64,000 bases of DNA. Origin: Strobilurus pachycystidiatus. Lineage: Eukaryota > Basidiomycota > Agaricomycetes > Agaricales > Physalacriaceae. The notes under the pieces were generated by a model. That model worked only from the letters and a program-made list of their open reading frames with translations, did not search any database and had not been told where the DNA came from. Shown here in pieces: positions 35,884 through 46,635 of the stretch. Where the stretch lies: NCBI GenBank assembly GCA_019915135.1, contig JAHLMK010000001.1:558001-622000 (forward strand), written 5' to 3'. A program made the translations under genes and the position numbers. The stretch's first letter is position 1, and each line of letters starts with the position of its first letter.

Positions 35884-37095
35884 TCAGACCATATGTCGCG
35901 CCCAACCCAGCAGACTATCTCGCCGAAACCATGGCCACTCTCCTTCCACGTCAACGTTAGATCCCAACACAATCTCCATCAAGACAAGAGCAGAATCAAT
36001 CCTGTTCTCGATGAATGATCTCGCATCCCGTGGATCGAAATGCTTTACATAGTTGGCGCGAATCTTCATGGACTCCAATGAGGCCAGGCAGTTTTTGTTC
36101 GTGGCGAGCGTCTCCAAGAAAGTGGAAGGGAACATGCGAGATGTTATATCCAGATCGCGGAGAGAGGATAGCTGGGGGACGGTGGCAAGAAACTCCCAGT
36201 CTTCTTGGGAGGAGGATCGGACGGAGAGCTTCTTGAGCTGGCACTCCGAGCGACGAAGAAGGAGGGTGAGAGGATGTAGGATACGACTTTCTGAGTCGAA
36301 AGAGGACTGGGAGATAGTTATGTCGACAAGGGAGGGGAGGATGAGATGGTGTAATACATTGGGATCATTAACAGTGAACGATGTGAGGTGAGGAAGAGTG
36401 ATTCGAGATATCGTATCCAGGTCAGGAACGAGAGCAGGTGTCGAGCATGGACGCACACGAAGTGTGCACGTCTCTGCCGCTTCTAGATGGCTCAACACAC
36501 AGATATGCTGCTCCACCTCGTCTTCTTCCGAGAAGAGCCTGGTCAACTGGGACCATGGGAGAACAATGTGCTGAGCCAGATCCTGGATGTATACTTCTGT
36601 TAAGACTGGCGCGATTTCAAAAGCATCACACCGATGGTCTGGCGGCTTGCCGCTGACGTTGAGACGAAGGAGGGAGAGCTTCGGAAGACGACCCCGAACC
36701 GCCTGGAATCGGGACAGGAAGCGCGATTTGCCAACAATGGTGATATTCATCCAGCGGTGGCTCTCGGGCATCAGGCGGCGAAGGAGGCAGTCGCCGACGG
36801 GGGACACGCGGTTCATAACGAACTGAATAGTGAGCGGCTTCCGTTTGCCAGAGTAGCCGATGTAGGCATCGAGGACCTTGACGCGGCTCAGGGCGGTGGT
36901 GCCGAGGTTGACGGTGAAGGAGTTCCAGAGGATGGGGAGGGAAGAAGCAATGCTGCGCCAGCGGTGGCAGACGTGCATGAGGAGCCACGGAGCATGAACG
37001 AAGGTTTGAATGAAGGGCAGCTGGTCGACGCCGCCTTGGAGATGAATGAAGATTTCAGCAATGACCTCGGGCGGCAGGAGTTGTATAGTGGACAT
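35884..37095 (-). CDS. F-box protein (LRR-like C-terminal region)
   Basis: F-box adaptor of the expanded agaricomycete type. MSTIQLLPPEVIAEIFIHLQ is the F-box start; WLLMHVCHRWRSIASSLPIL WNSF (broken here for length) completes it. About 330 residues of leucine-rich, beta/alpha-like sequence follow without introns (for example ITLPHLTSFTVNDPN and LILPSLVDITISQSSF), ending with an acidic/aromatic tail (EGEWPWFRRDSLLG). Start at 37095 is the first Met before the F-box. An upstream exon starting near 37249 (MSSQRSETFHLSHAAP) can be spliced in frame by a GTATGT..GCAG intron of about 55 nt and may be the true N-terminus. The target protein is unknown. Confidence 0.85.
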   Translation of the reverse strand: MSTIQLLPPEVIAEIFIHLQGGVDQLPFIQTFVHAPWLLMHVCHRWRSIASSLPILWNSFTVNLGTTALSRVKVLDAYIGYSGKRKPLTIQFVMNRVSPVGDCLLRRLMPESHRWMNITIVGKSRFLSRFQAVRGRLPKLSLLRLNVSGKPPDHRCDAFEIAPVLTEVYIQDLAQHIVLPWSQLTRLFSEEDEVEQHICVLSHLEAAETCTLRVRPCSTPALVPDLDTISRITLPHLTSFTVNDPNVLHHLILPSLVDITISQSSFDSESRILHPLTLLLRRSECQLKKLSVRSSSQEDWEFLATVPQLSSLRDLDITSRMFPSTFLETLATNKNCLASLESMKIRANYVKHFDPRDARSFIENRIDSALVLMEIVLGSNVDVEGEWPWFRRDSLLGWARHMV

Positions 37096-37249
37096 CCGTG
37101 CGTCTGCGATGGCCAAGTATAGGAGCAATGTTTCTCTGCTCGCTGAACAAACGACATACAAATAAGCAGGAAAGGTTTGATGAATCCCACGTTGTTATCG
37201 CTGGGGGCGGCGTGACTGAGGTGGAAGGTCTCGCTACGCTGGGAGGACA

Positions 37250-38013
37250 TGAGGACGCGACAATGCAGACGGCAGCGGGGACCTACATGACATGACTGCA
37301 AGAGAAAAGGCGCAGATGTCTAGCGAAGATACAGCACCCTTCCTGCCAATATAAACTTGAAACTTGTTCTGCCGCATGGGGACAGAAACTCCTCTTCATG
37401 ATGGAAATCAGGGCATATCAGAACATGGACCAATAACTTTCAAAAGCTTGAGACGACGCTCGTGAGCTTGGAGGTTATGGAGAGGGGGCCGGGGGTTCCG
37501 GTAATCCATGCTGCCTCTAAGCATGCTATTTGCTATTGAGCGATGTTGTAAATCATGAACAGAGCGAACAGCGAGCAGTAATAACACACTAGCTTCGCGT
37601 GTTCTGTTTCTGTTTCCTGTCGCATGAGCTTGCAGGAGAAAAGTGGGTGTTCGACGTTCGAAGAACGTCCGAGTCGGTGGTCTACTAAAGTCATGATGTA
37701 AGGTTCCGCGGGAGTTTATACAGTAAACAGGGCGACCCGGGGCTGCTGTAAAGACGATCGCGGTTCAGTCAGGTCAGCGAATTGAATTTGTGGCAGATGG
37801 TCATGGTGGTGGCAAGGTGGGGGTGGGACAAGAGACAAGAGACAGGTTAAGATCAACCTTGACCGTTTGAGGCTAGTGCCTGGGGAGTATTCTTACTAGT
37901 GAGTTCTCACCGTCTCCTGCGTGGTAAGCATATAAATTAACTTGGATATATAGAGTGGATACATGGCAACGAGGCAACTACAGTAATACAATACGTATCG
38001 TCACACATTCCGT
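37250..38013. other. Intergenic
   Basis: Lies between the F-box start and the phospholipase stop. No coding signal seen. Confidence 0.5.
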
Positions 38014-40609
38014 TCAATAAGCGTTCGTGGTCGTAGTCACAGGCAACATCTGATATTTCTGTGTTTTCCTGGAAGCCGATCTACCCCGGCAGCAACAGCA
38101 TCCACAGCATAAGCTGTGAGAAACGTCAGTACGAGACAGCGCGAACAGTAGCGGACCTCACATGAATCCGACAATTCCCAGAATCAGCAATACCGCTGCA
38201 ACAGCGCCAACGATGACAGCAATTTTCTTGATCTTCGTCCATGTACTGTGCGGGTCGGGATTGTCGAACTTGAGGTTCCTGTTAGGCAACGGGTTGGCGG
38301 TGAGACTCTGGCTAGGATCGTAGCAGTATTGTTTGAAGCATGTGTTGCAGAACGATGACCGTGGAGTCGATGTAGGTCGTGCACGGTCGACAACCGCGCA
38401 TTGCAAGCACTTTCCGAAGTTAGGATCGGGGCTGTTGGAGTTTGCGGTAAAGCCGCCAACGGCGTTGGTGAAGGTCTGGTCCAGGAACAGCTGCTGGTGC
38501 TTGACTGAATATTGTAGTTTTTTTGTTAAGGTGCTGCAAGTACGCGGGTCAGATACGGGCGATATCGAGATTAGAGACACTTACTCTGTAACTGGGCCAT
38601 CGCCGTTCAACGGTGGTGAATTCGGGAAATAGAGGACCATCGGGTATTCGGGCGGGCTGTTCTTCGGATAGCAGCCAAAGAATGTGGGTCGTTGGTTGAG
38701 TTGTGCTTTCACGAAATCGTCTGCCGTAGCGGGAACTGGAGGGAACGTCTGATGCTATTGCGGAAAGTCGGGTCAGAATAACAGAGTATCAGCATGGAGC
38801 GAGAACTAACTGTGGTATTCAGAAGATGATTAGTTCGATTAAACGAATTGAGCAAACTTTGGCCACTAGAATAAACCAGTCAGATGGCAATTTCCATGTC
38901 AGCAGGAGAAACATACGTAGGCCAGTTGTTGCCATCGTCAGCTGTGGCATCAACAGCGACGATCACCTCGAGATCTCTCGATTTGACAAAGAGTGGACCA
39001 AGAGGTATGACCTCTCCGTTCGAGCCTCCGTCAATCATATCCAGGTAATCTTGATTCGTGTCGACAAAAGTTGAAGCAGAGACCTGCTTGAATGGGCTGC
39101 GATAGCTTGAGCACATGGACACTTGACTTGATAAGAACCAATGACTGACTTGGGGTAGTTGGCCACGTCCTCGTCGTGCGAGCTGAAGTCCTCTAGAATT
39201 TTGTCCCAAATACCTTTCAGAGCCTTCCACGCAGTCCCATCCACAATTTTGCCCCGCTCATCGTTGACGAAGGTCTGATAGTAGATTCGTTAGTAGTCAA
39301 ATCACGTTCTAAAATCAAACGCAAACCGACGTTGAATATGCTCGAGCTAGTGCCCATGACGAAGCCTGTCTGATCGAACCCAGTGGTACATGAAGTAGAG
39401 CTGATGGGCTTCCCTCCAGACATCTTGGATCCCAAAAACTTCATATCGATCGCAGCAGACAGACTGGGGTCGAAACAAGCGAACTCAAATGGCGTCAGCT
39501 ATAATCAGAATAACTTAAGTCCCTTCTTCGTAGCTGGTCAGTTCGGCGACATACCTCGTAGACAGGCGCAGTAGGCGTCAACTGCTCAGTCGATTTATCG
39601 TTGTTCGGCCTCGAGTTCGCCACGATTATGGGGAAGGGCTCGGAATGATTTTGCCAAAACGTCGTGGCAGGGATCTCAGACCAGAGCTGGCCAGCTCCGT
39701 GTGGCGAACTTGAATCGTCACTAAAAAAGTTTTTCCGTGTTGTCTGGTTGAGGAAATGGTAGGAGAGCGCCCTTGCGTGCCAAAGATTAGTTTCGAAGTA
39801 TGTCTATGAGAAAGGCCCACACCTAGACCAAGGATCGGTTATACTAGTCTCACTGTTGTTCGCGTTATTGACGAGCCGTAAAAGGGACGTGGAAGATGCA
39901 CATACAGACCCGTCTTCGCTTTCGCGATAACACTGAGGGCGATAGCGCCATAGAAGTCTACATTCTCCGCCAATTTGAGGGAAAGACCAGTTGGCAAGAA
40001 CAAATCAAAATCGAGCAGCCACCCGCTAAGGTCGTTTCCGTTCCCCATCACCAGATCCTGGATGAGCGGGAAGTCATTTGAGTAGAGAGACGTCGTAAGC
40101 CAAGAACCACCTAAGCCGTCCGGTGTCAGCTTCAACTCGTAATGGGGAGGGAAAGGAACGCGCATACCCGACAATGCTGACAGGTACGATGCCACTTGCA
40201 GCAAACCGCCCGTCCCTGCGGCCTTGGCAGAGCCATTTCTGGCGTCAAAGGCGTTCAAAACGCCGGCGTCGTACAACGCCGCCCGAAATGAACCCCCACT
40301 GACTGCGATACCCACTCGGGGTGCGGTCTTGAACGCAGAAGTATAACCGAGCGCTGATGCATCCCCGACCCAGTCCGTCCATGCATTCGCTATTACAGCC
40401 TCTCGCGCCGAGACATACGAGACCTCTTTGGTGTTGAGACTCTGCTGGGATGCAGAGAAGGTGCGGACCGGTGTGGTTGAGGGGCAAGTAACGTTCACTT
40501 GAGGAGCATAGTCTTTGACGTCGCCGGCGCGGGCTAGAAGTGGGACATCCAAGGTAGAGGCAATCAGTAACAAGAGATGGGGCAGAGGGAGGTTGAAGAG
40601 CCCCAACAT
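38014..40609 (-). CDS. PLB: Phospholipase B / lysophospholipase, membrane-anchored form
   Basis: Secretory-pathway enzyme that removes acyl chains from (lyso)phospholipids, acting at the cell surface. The N-terminus has a signal peptide (LPHLLLLIASTLDVPLLARA). The catalytic domain starts with YAPQVNVTCPSTTPVRTFSA; the nucleophile motif is GIAVSGGSFRAALYDAGVLN. Later blocks are GGLLQVASYLSALSG, GGSWLTTSLYSNDFP, LWSEIPATTFWQNHSEPFPI, LTPFEFACFDPSLSAAIDMK, and the catalytic Asp in MIDGGSNGEVIPL. A Cys-rich section follows (GKCLQCAVVDRARP, CNTCFKQYCYDP). Unlike GPI-anchored yeast enzymes, it ends with a transmembrane helix (IAVIVGAVAAVLLILGIVGF) and a short Cys-rich cytosolic tail (LCCGCCCRGRSASRK) reached through one more intron, stop at 38014. 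At least seven introns. A CTATAAG box lies about 55 nt upstream of the start. Confidence 0.9.
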
Positions 40610-40660
40610 TGCTGGCTGAGAGACGAAAAAGTGAGTCGGTGAAGGGTAAGATATCCGCTC

Positions 40661-40668
40661 TTATAGGT
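40661..40668 (-). promoter_or_regulatory. TATA box of the phospholipase gene
   Basis: CTATAAGA on the minus strand, roughly 55 nt upstream of the ATG at 40609. Confidence 0.45.
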
Positions 40669-40986
40669 GCGCGCATAAACCTTCGCCGATCTGGTTCCCG
40701 TCTGATGTGAGCTAATCCCGCCCGCGCTCATTGCATTTCACAGGTTCAGTGTTACTAGGCAGTGGGCGTTGATGTACCGTTGTCGCCGAACTGTGTCAGA
40801 GGGAGGTATAGGTTATAGATGATTACCGATCACCGATGCATGGGCCGACACGCGCAGCCACTGCCGGCGAGAGCAGTGGTTTCAGACGACCCCAGCAGAT
40901 CAAGACAAGTCTGAATGATGATTGCTAGGGTGGATCAACGAATGCAATTCAGCCAGCGCTCAACGTGTACGCGTAGAGCACAAGCA

Positions 40987-42082
40987 TCAGCCAGCGAGAT
41001 GCTCCTCGAGATAGGTAATGAACTTTGATGCTATGCGGTCCTCTTCCCAGTCCACAGCGCCTTTCTCCGTCGTACCTAGCGTGATGGCCTTTTTGTGTAC
41101 CGTAACGAATTGACGTTTCAGTCTCTGCAATTCGGACATGGTGATATTCCGTGGTGGGAGATTTATTTTGGGGTTAAGGGTGGGTGTTATGGATAGCTGC
41201 ATGGGTCCACCATATGAGCCAGCGGCTGACTGCTCAGCCATGATCGTCGAAACGATGGAGAGGGTGGTGTTCTCGAGGTTGAGTAACGCATCCGTGGGTG
41301 CCTTGTTGACCTACAGAGAGATGTTTCAGCAAGGACAATATGTGGATTGCGGTACACACGCACCGCGAGTGTACCCGAGTTGGGTGGCTTGACACCGCCC
41401 GAGGTGATCGCCTTCCAGATATCCGTGGATGGAATGCCGTCATCCGTCCATAATATGGTGAAGAGCGGCGAGTCCCAGCGTACCATGGATGATGGTTCTT
41501 CGTATCGTTGAATGAGATTGTCTAGGCTGGAGGATGGTCAGAGCAGTGAGCTCGATGGCAGCCAAGCAATGTACGTCTCTGGCGTGTATCGTTCAGACTC
41601 TGGTCTGGACGCATTTCTCTCTCGGCATTGATCAGGAGTCGCTACAACAAACACCTGCGTCGGTCAACATTCGAAGACGCGTATGTTCAGGCTACTCACA
41701 GTGGCCACGCGCACTTTGAATTCTCTGGCAGCGCAGTATATCTGATATCTGAATCCTTTGATGTAATTGGGAGCATCGAGGATGACAATGTTGTTCAAGG
41801 AGATTTGGCGTTGCAGCGCCGTGAAAAGAGCTCCTCGTGCTGGTTTTTCTGACCGGCTGTCTACCAGGGTGAGATAAGGGGGACAGACAGAATCAAAATG
41901 TGTGGCGCACCATTATAAGACGACCGGGAGATGTTCAATGATGGATCAGATATCATGACCACCTTGTATTGCGGGCCCGTGTATTCTGGCTCTTTAAGCT
42001 TGGACTCGATGAATTCGGCAATCTGTTGGGCTCTTTTGGTCTTGCCGCTGCACGGATATCCAGATATGGTGATAAGAGCCAT
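40987..42082 (-). CDS. KTI12: Elongator-associated P-loop protein KTI12
   Basis: P-loop ATPase needed for Elongator-dependent modification of wobble uridines in tRNA; binds tRNA and Elongator. The start MALITISGYPCSGKTKRAQQ includes the Walker A (GYPCSGKT). After the first intron: SRSEKPARGALFTALQRQIS, the Walker B-like NNIVILDAPNYIKGFRYQIY, CAAREFKVRVAT, then VFVVATPDQCRERNASRPES, LIQRYEEPSSMVRWDSPLFT, SGGVKPPNSGTLA, NKAPTDALLNLENTTLSIVS, and the C-terminal tRNA-binding part NITMSELQRLKRQFVTVHKK and GTTEKGAVDW to the stop at 40987. Four introns, the first near 41860-41912. All motifs are intact, so it should be functional. Confidence 0.95.
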
Positions 42083-42264
42083 GTCGAGATTGACAAGCTG
42101 GTGGTTTCAGGCTAAGAGCACTTGGCTTATGTCATCAGCGCCGATCAAAGTGCGCGCCGCCCTCCATCTCAATCTGGAGCGAAGCGCACAGAGGTCTTCG
42201 AGGCCGCGATAGTTTCGGGACCGTGACCCTTGGCTCACTCACTCAAGTCAAAAAGCCAATACAA

Positions 42265-42660
42265 GATTGGTTGGAGATGGTTGGCAGTACGACCTGGTGC
42301 GCCCCGCTCTCCCCTCCAATGTCTGCAAATCTCAATCTGGGCTCACGGCTTGTTCTAATGCTCATGCGTTTTTATACGGTATTGCAACCCTTTGCGGCGG
42401 AGTGCTGCTTCATCCAGGACATTCCCTCGTACGTGGTTATCTTAGGTCGTTACAAAGCACACCCCAATTCTGGTCCCCGGGAGTTTGCCTGGGCTTCCGG
42501 CACCTGTGCCTCCCCAAAAGTGTGACTACTGGTTGAGAGCGAGAGATCCCATGGTGAAGAAGCGGTATGTGTAACGTCCTCAATTGCATTCAAAGTTGCG
42601 GCAACATCTCACACTCTGAGAGGTGTACCTCCCAACGGTTTCGAAACAAAATGGGCATAG
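42265..42660 (+). pseudogene. Decayed copy of the basidiomycete gene at 51271-51842
   Basis: Only the second half is recognisable: MSANLNLGSRL, a diverged block ending ECCFIQD, then LPGLPAPVPP and YWLRARDPMVKK, an intron with the same GTATGTGTAACG donor as the intact gene, and VPPNGFETKWA followed by the stop at 42658-42660. The intact gene has PANLNKGSRL, ARCYFIQDNP, LPAPVPPEYWL and VPHNGFETRWA. The frame changes between the first and second blocks and the N-terminal exons are missing. It lies on the opposite strand from its paralogue, about 9 kb away. Confidence 0.75.
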
Positions 42661-44224
42661 CGCTTGTCACCGAAGTATCATTGTCCAAGACCGATCAGAA
42701 TAGGTTACATTGTATTACTGGCTATCGCGTTGGCATGCGCGAGTGAATCAGAATTTGAATTTGAAAGGAGTGTATGGAGTACCAATGACATCCTCGATTA
42801 CTTCTAGTTCGACGGCGTCCTCGAGCATTGCAGTCATGTCGGCGTTCAAAGTCAAAGTGTGAGCGCGCTCGCACAGCACCGCCCTACTCCCTTGCGGAAG
42901 ACTGTTGACATAGGGCTCTGCAGCGAGGGCCTCGTCGTATTTCCGTTTTCGGAAAAAGTTCATCGCCCATGGTTCACCGAGCTCTTCTCCTTTGGCCCTC
43001 GCTATCTGATAGAATTCATGCAACATCCCTCCATTGGCTCTGTTCCAATAGATTGGCCGGTCAAACTCATCCACGTGGGAAAACGGTCCTTCAAGATGTG
43101 CAGGCTGAACTGTAGAAACGCGGGCGTAGTAGACACAGGCGTCCACTCTATCGACGAGCAATTGGTCTCGCTTTGGAAGCAAACTTGATCCGCTCAAGTA
43201 CTCATGAGCGCGCAGATCATGGATACTTTCGGGGTCCATTCGCCAATGGGAAACAGGCGGATTCTACATCGAGAAAAATTAGTCATAGGTTACGACGGAG
43301 ACATAGCACGAACCTTGCCGGGTATGCAATAAAATTTGTGTGCAAGCTCACGAGCATAACAAAATGTATCGTCAAGCGGCCAAACAGGGTCCATCAACAC
43401 CGGCTGTGACTGGCCATCATACGCAGTGGGAAAGATAGGAATCCCGCCCTCAACAGGCGAGAGCGTTGTGTGACGCACTATTGGCACGGCAGTGACCTGA
43501 TGCAGCCTCGCGGTTGCATCAAATTTCTGGTCAATAACGACTGCAGGTTGGGCCCACCCCGAGGATAAAGGGCACGGGCTCCAAGCTACGTCTCTGTTGA
43601 AAAGATCAGAATGGTCGTGCGCGTAGATGTCGTATCCCTCAATGGCGCATCGCGGTTCCAACTCGTAGATTATGACGTCTCCAACAGTGACGGGAGGCTT
43701 GTCGACAGAGCCATACTTCGGACCGTCGGGCCAGAAGCCACCTGCAGAGATATGAGCGAGCTTTCAGACAGCGAGTGACAGAGAGAAACGTTTTGAGTGA
43801 AAGGGGTATTTCTCATCATCTCTCTGCCTCAGAACGGAAAACTTGTGGAAGAGGGCCTGATAATCGATAGTTGAGTGCGTCGTGGGGAGCCAGCGCGCAA
43901 GGTCCAGGAGGTCTCTAAATTCATGAGGGATGGCAGGAGCATATTCTGCGAGTCGTTTGGGTGTCCAGGCGCGCTTGCTGGAGGTGATGTGTCTGAGGCG
44001 GGCTTTCGTCGTTCCGTGGCCATGATAGATTTGCCACGGAAGCTCGAGTCGCAGCAAGAACATGAGAACAAATGCGAATGATTCCAAGTCGTCCCGCGGA
44101 CCAAGAGCTGGATCTGAATGAGACTGCGAGGGGGAAAAGCGAGAAGTAGGTCGGCTTACGCTTTCCCGCATGGGCGTTCAGGCTAGCGTACGTGCTCGTA
44201 CCGTATTTCAGCGTCCGTTCTTCC

Positions 44225-44227
44225 TCT
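44225..44227. repeat. Target-site duplication TCT, left
   Basis: TCT immediately outside the left terminus of the kinase-splitting element; repeated at 45813-45815. Confidence 0.75.
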
Positions 44228-45812
44228 CACCGGGGGCATTCACCGCCTCGTTCCGAAAGGAACGAGTTAGACTCGTCCTAACCTCACCTGGACCGCACCT
44301 CAGTGGCACTTGGCCATTTTGCTCTTACACGTCATTAACGGATATTCCGGGCCGGCAAAGGAGCCAGTGCGGCCGCCGGCAAAACCAAATTTGGACTCTG
44401 CCTCTGCCACAGCTCATCGTTCGATGCATCCCTCTCCCACATACCCGTGTGCTCACGCGCTAATGACTCCCTCTGCTACTGCTGCTGTGCTCCGCCTATC
44501 TTTGCCTTTATTTGCACCCGCAATGAGCACACCACTTGAATTTCTGGACACACTTAATGCACACAGGCTATCTCGTATGCGCCCAACAACACCCTTCACA
44601 GTTTTGACACCTCCAAGGACAGCAACAATCTGACACTGCCCTTGTCACATCCTGACATCTCCGCTGTCTGACAATCTGTTATAAATGGTGTGCAATTGAC
44701 CATTCCCTATCAATTTTTCTCATCTTCCCCAGCTGCACCATTCAAATTCTTGTGTTCCAAACTTAGTTGACTCATTCCGAAGGACTTTTAAGGTGGCGGA
44801 TCCAAAATATTGATTATAGTGCATGTTGTCTAAGAGAGATTTGTAAATGCCCGTGTCGACGTGAATCCAGATGGGTGATTGGTTATCTGTAGCACTCAAT
44901 TTCTGATGGCCTGCTGGCACCTTTGCTACATGTATTCTATGCTCCCTCGCCCACATTCTCTTGCCCAAGCCCACTCATATCCCTAATGCATGTCATACAT
45001 CCCCCAACCAACATCCCCGTCACCCCGTCACTGTTCAGACCTCTCTGACACTGCAACAATGTTTGGTGTGAAATAAGAGCTGCCTACATTGCACACCAAC
45101 ACCCTCACAAAAAAGTAGTGCACGAATGGATCTCTCTTCCTGCCTCTAAGTCACGACAGAGGTGGAAGCGGCCGCACAAGCAAACACTAAGAATGGGTGT
45201 GACCCCGATCACTTTCTGTAACTACTCAATGTGTTGATGTTATTCTGGGCTGACTTTGTGTGTGGTAAAAGCATGTCTCGGGGAGTAGTGACAGGAACTA
45301 TGGATGTTCTGGCAGAACCCTTCATTCATCCCCCAATATTGATGCTGATGCTGACACATTTGTCCAACCCGTTGTTGTTGTTGACTACATATCAGTTGTG
45401 ATAAGTGATTCGGAAACACAACTTCATAGTCTTGTTTCCCTTGATCCTATTCCCAGTCAAGTCAGCCTTTGGGGTGTGAGTAGCAGCTTCTATTATGCAT
45501 ATAATCAAGCTCAGAACTCGTGTTAGGGTACTTGCAAATTGATGTGGTATAATTTGAAAGATGATTGTAACAGCTAGTGCAATTCAAGACTGTGCTAAGA
45601 GAAAAGACAATCACAAAGCAAGGTTCAAGCTCTACAGGACCTCTGGAGTCAACAACAGAGAGTCAAAGACGCGGCTCCATGGCCGGCCCGATATATCCGT
45701 CAATGACGTCGTACAGGGCAAACTGGCCAGGTGTCGCTCAGGTGCCGTCCAGGTGAGGTTAGAACGAGTCTAACTCGTTCCTTTCGGAACGAGGCGGTGA
45801 ATGCCCCCGGTG
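44228..45812. mobile_element. Non-autonomous DNA transposon, 1,585 bp, CACTA-like, inside the kinase gene
   Basis: Starts CACCGGGGGCATTCACCGCC and ends with the inverse. TIRs cover about 140 bp (44228-44366 and 45673-45812), near-perfect in the first 60 bp and about 80% further in. Flanked by a 3-bp duplication (TCT). CAC termini with a 2-3 bp duplication suggest the CACTA/EnSpm superfamily; PIF/Harbinger is less likely because its target is usually TWA. Internal open stretches (44310-44633 +, 44720-44974 -) are short and show no transposase motif. Each tip contains a perfect hairpin: CTCGTTCC-GAAA-GGAACGAG at the left and its mirror at the right. The element lies within a coding exon. Confidence 0.85.
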
Positions 45813-45815
45813 TCT
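45813..45815. repeat. Target-site duplication TCT, right
   Basis: Second copy. Keeping only one copy restores the kinase reading frame exactly, which fixes the element borders. Confidence 0.75.
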
Positions 45816-46635
45816 GTGAGTGGAGGAGGTTTCATGCGAAGCCTGGAAAAGCTTTGCGCAAGTCCAAAATCGATCAGATGGATTTGGCCGTCTTTGTCAA
45901 TAGTCATGTTGCCCGGCTTGAGATCGAGATGCACGACGCCTTGGTGGTTATGGAGATAATCGAGGGCAGAGAACTGATTTTGAATATTCAGCAGACACTC
46001 GCGAGGGATGAAAGCGGAAAGACACCAACTGTCTGAATAGCGATATCGCAGACCGCATGCAGAAACATGCCATTCCCGCTCTCCTCCGCCAGTTGATGAA
46101 GGTCCTTCTCGAACAGCTCCAGAGCTAGGTATTCGAAGTGAGGCTTGCGTCCGTATCCATAAACGCGGGGAATGGCCTGGTGTCCTTCGAGCAGACGGAG
46201 TACGGTGGCTTCATAGTGAAGATAGGGGCGCTTGACGGAGAGAGGGACGCGGGCTTTCTTCAAGGCAACCACTTGGAACGTTTGCAGGTCTCTGGCTGTG
46301 CAGACCGAGCCGTAACCGCCCTCACCGAGTACTTGTTCACAACGCAGAATCATGCCTTTCTTAGCGGTGGATAGCTGAACCATGTTGTGGACGGGGGAGG
46401 CTGACACCCACTGCGATTGCTATGGTGAAAAGCAAAGTACAAATTAGCAATTGAGAAGCGGATCATGGATGAGACTACGATCGTCCCAATTTGGCAATCC
46501 CGCGGCCGCGGCCCGCCACCCGCCTGCTTAAACTTCCACCCTGCATTCCTCAGAGCCTGTTCGGTCACCGAACTAAATCGATTCTCGCTTCCGCAGGCTC
46601 TCCCTGCATCATATAATACATGTCCATTGTCCAGC

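Larger units (their letters stand above)
42748..46407 (-). pseudogene. CK1-like protein kinase fused to an unnamed C-terminal domain, split by a transposon
   Basis: N-terminal half (46407 down to 45813): glycine loop VLGEGGYGSVCTARD, lysine in [28 protein letters not shown], an intron, then the catalytic loop [10 protein letters not shown] and metal-binding [12 protein letters not shown]. At residues PPLT the frame runs into the transposon (44228-45812) and meets a stop about 45 nt inside it. Beyond the element the kinase resumes: RTLKYGTSTYASLNAHAGK, DPALGPRDDLESFAFVLMF, FRDLLDLARWLP. An intron near 43745-43790 then joins a C-terminal region (GFWPDGPKYGSV, VGDVIIYELEPRCAIEGYDI, HDHSDLF, QPAVVIDQKFDA, SPVEGGIPIFPTAYDGQS) and a last exon ending at 42748 (HVDEFDRPIYWNRANGGMLH). 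The catalytic residues are intact, so only the insertion breaks it. The start could also be Met at 46383. The joining of the C-terminal region to the kinase is inferred from phase. Confidence 0.8.
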
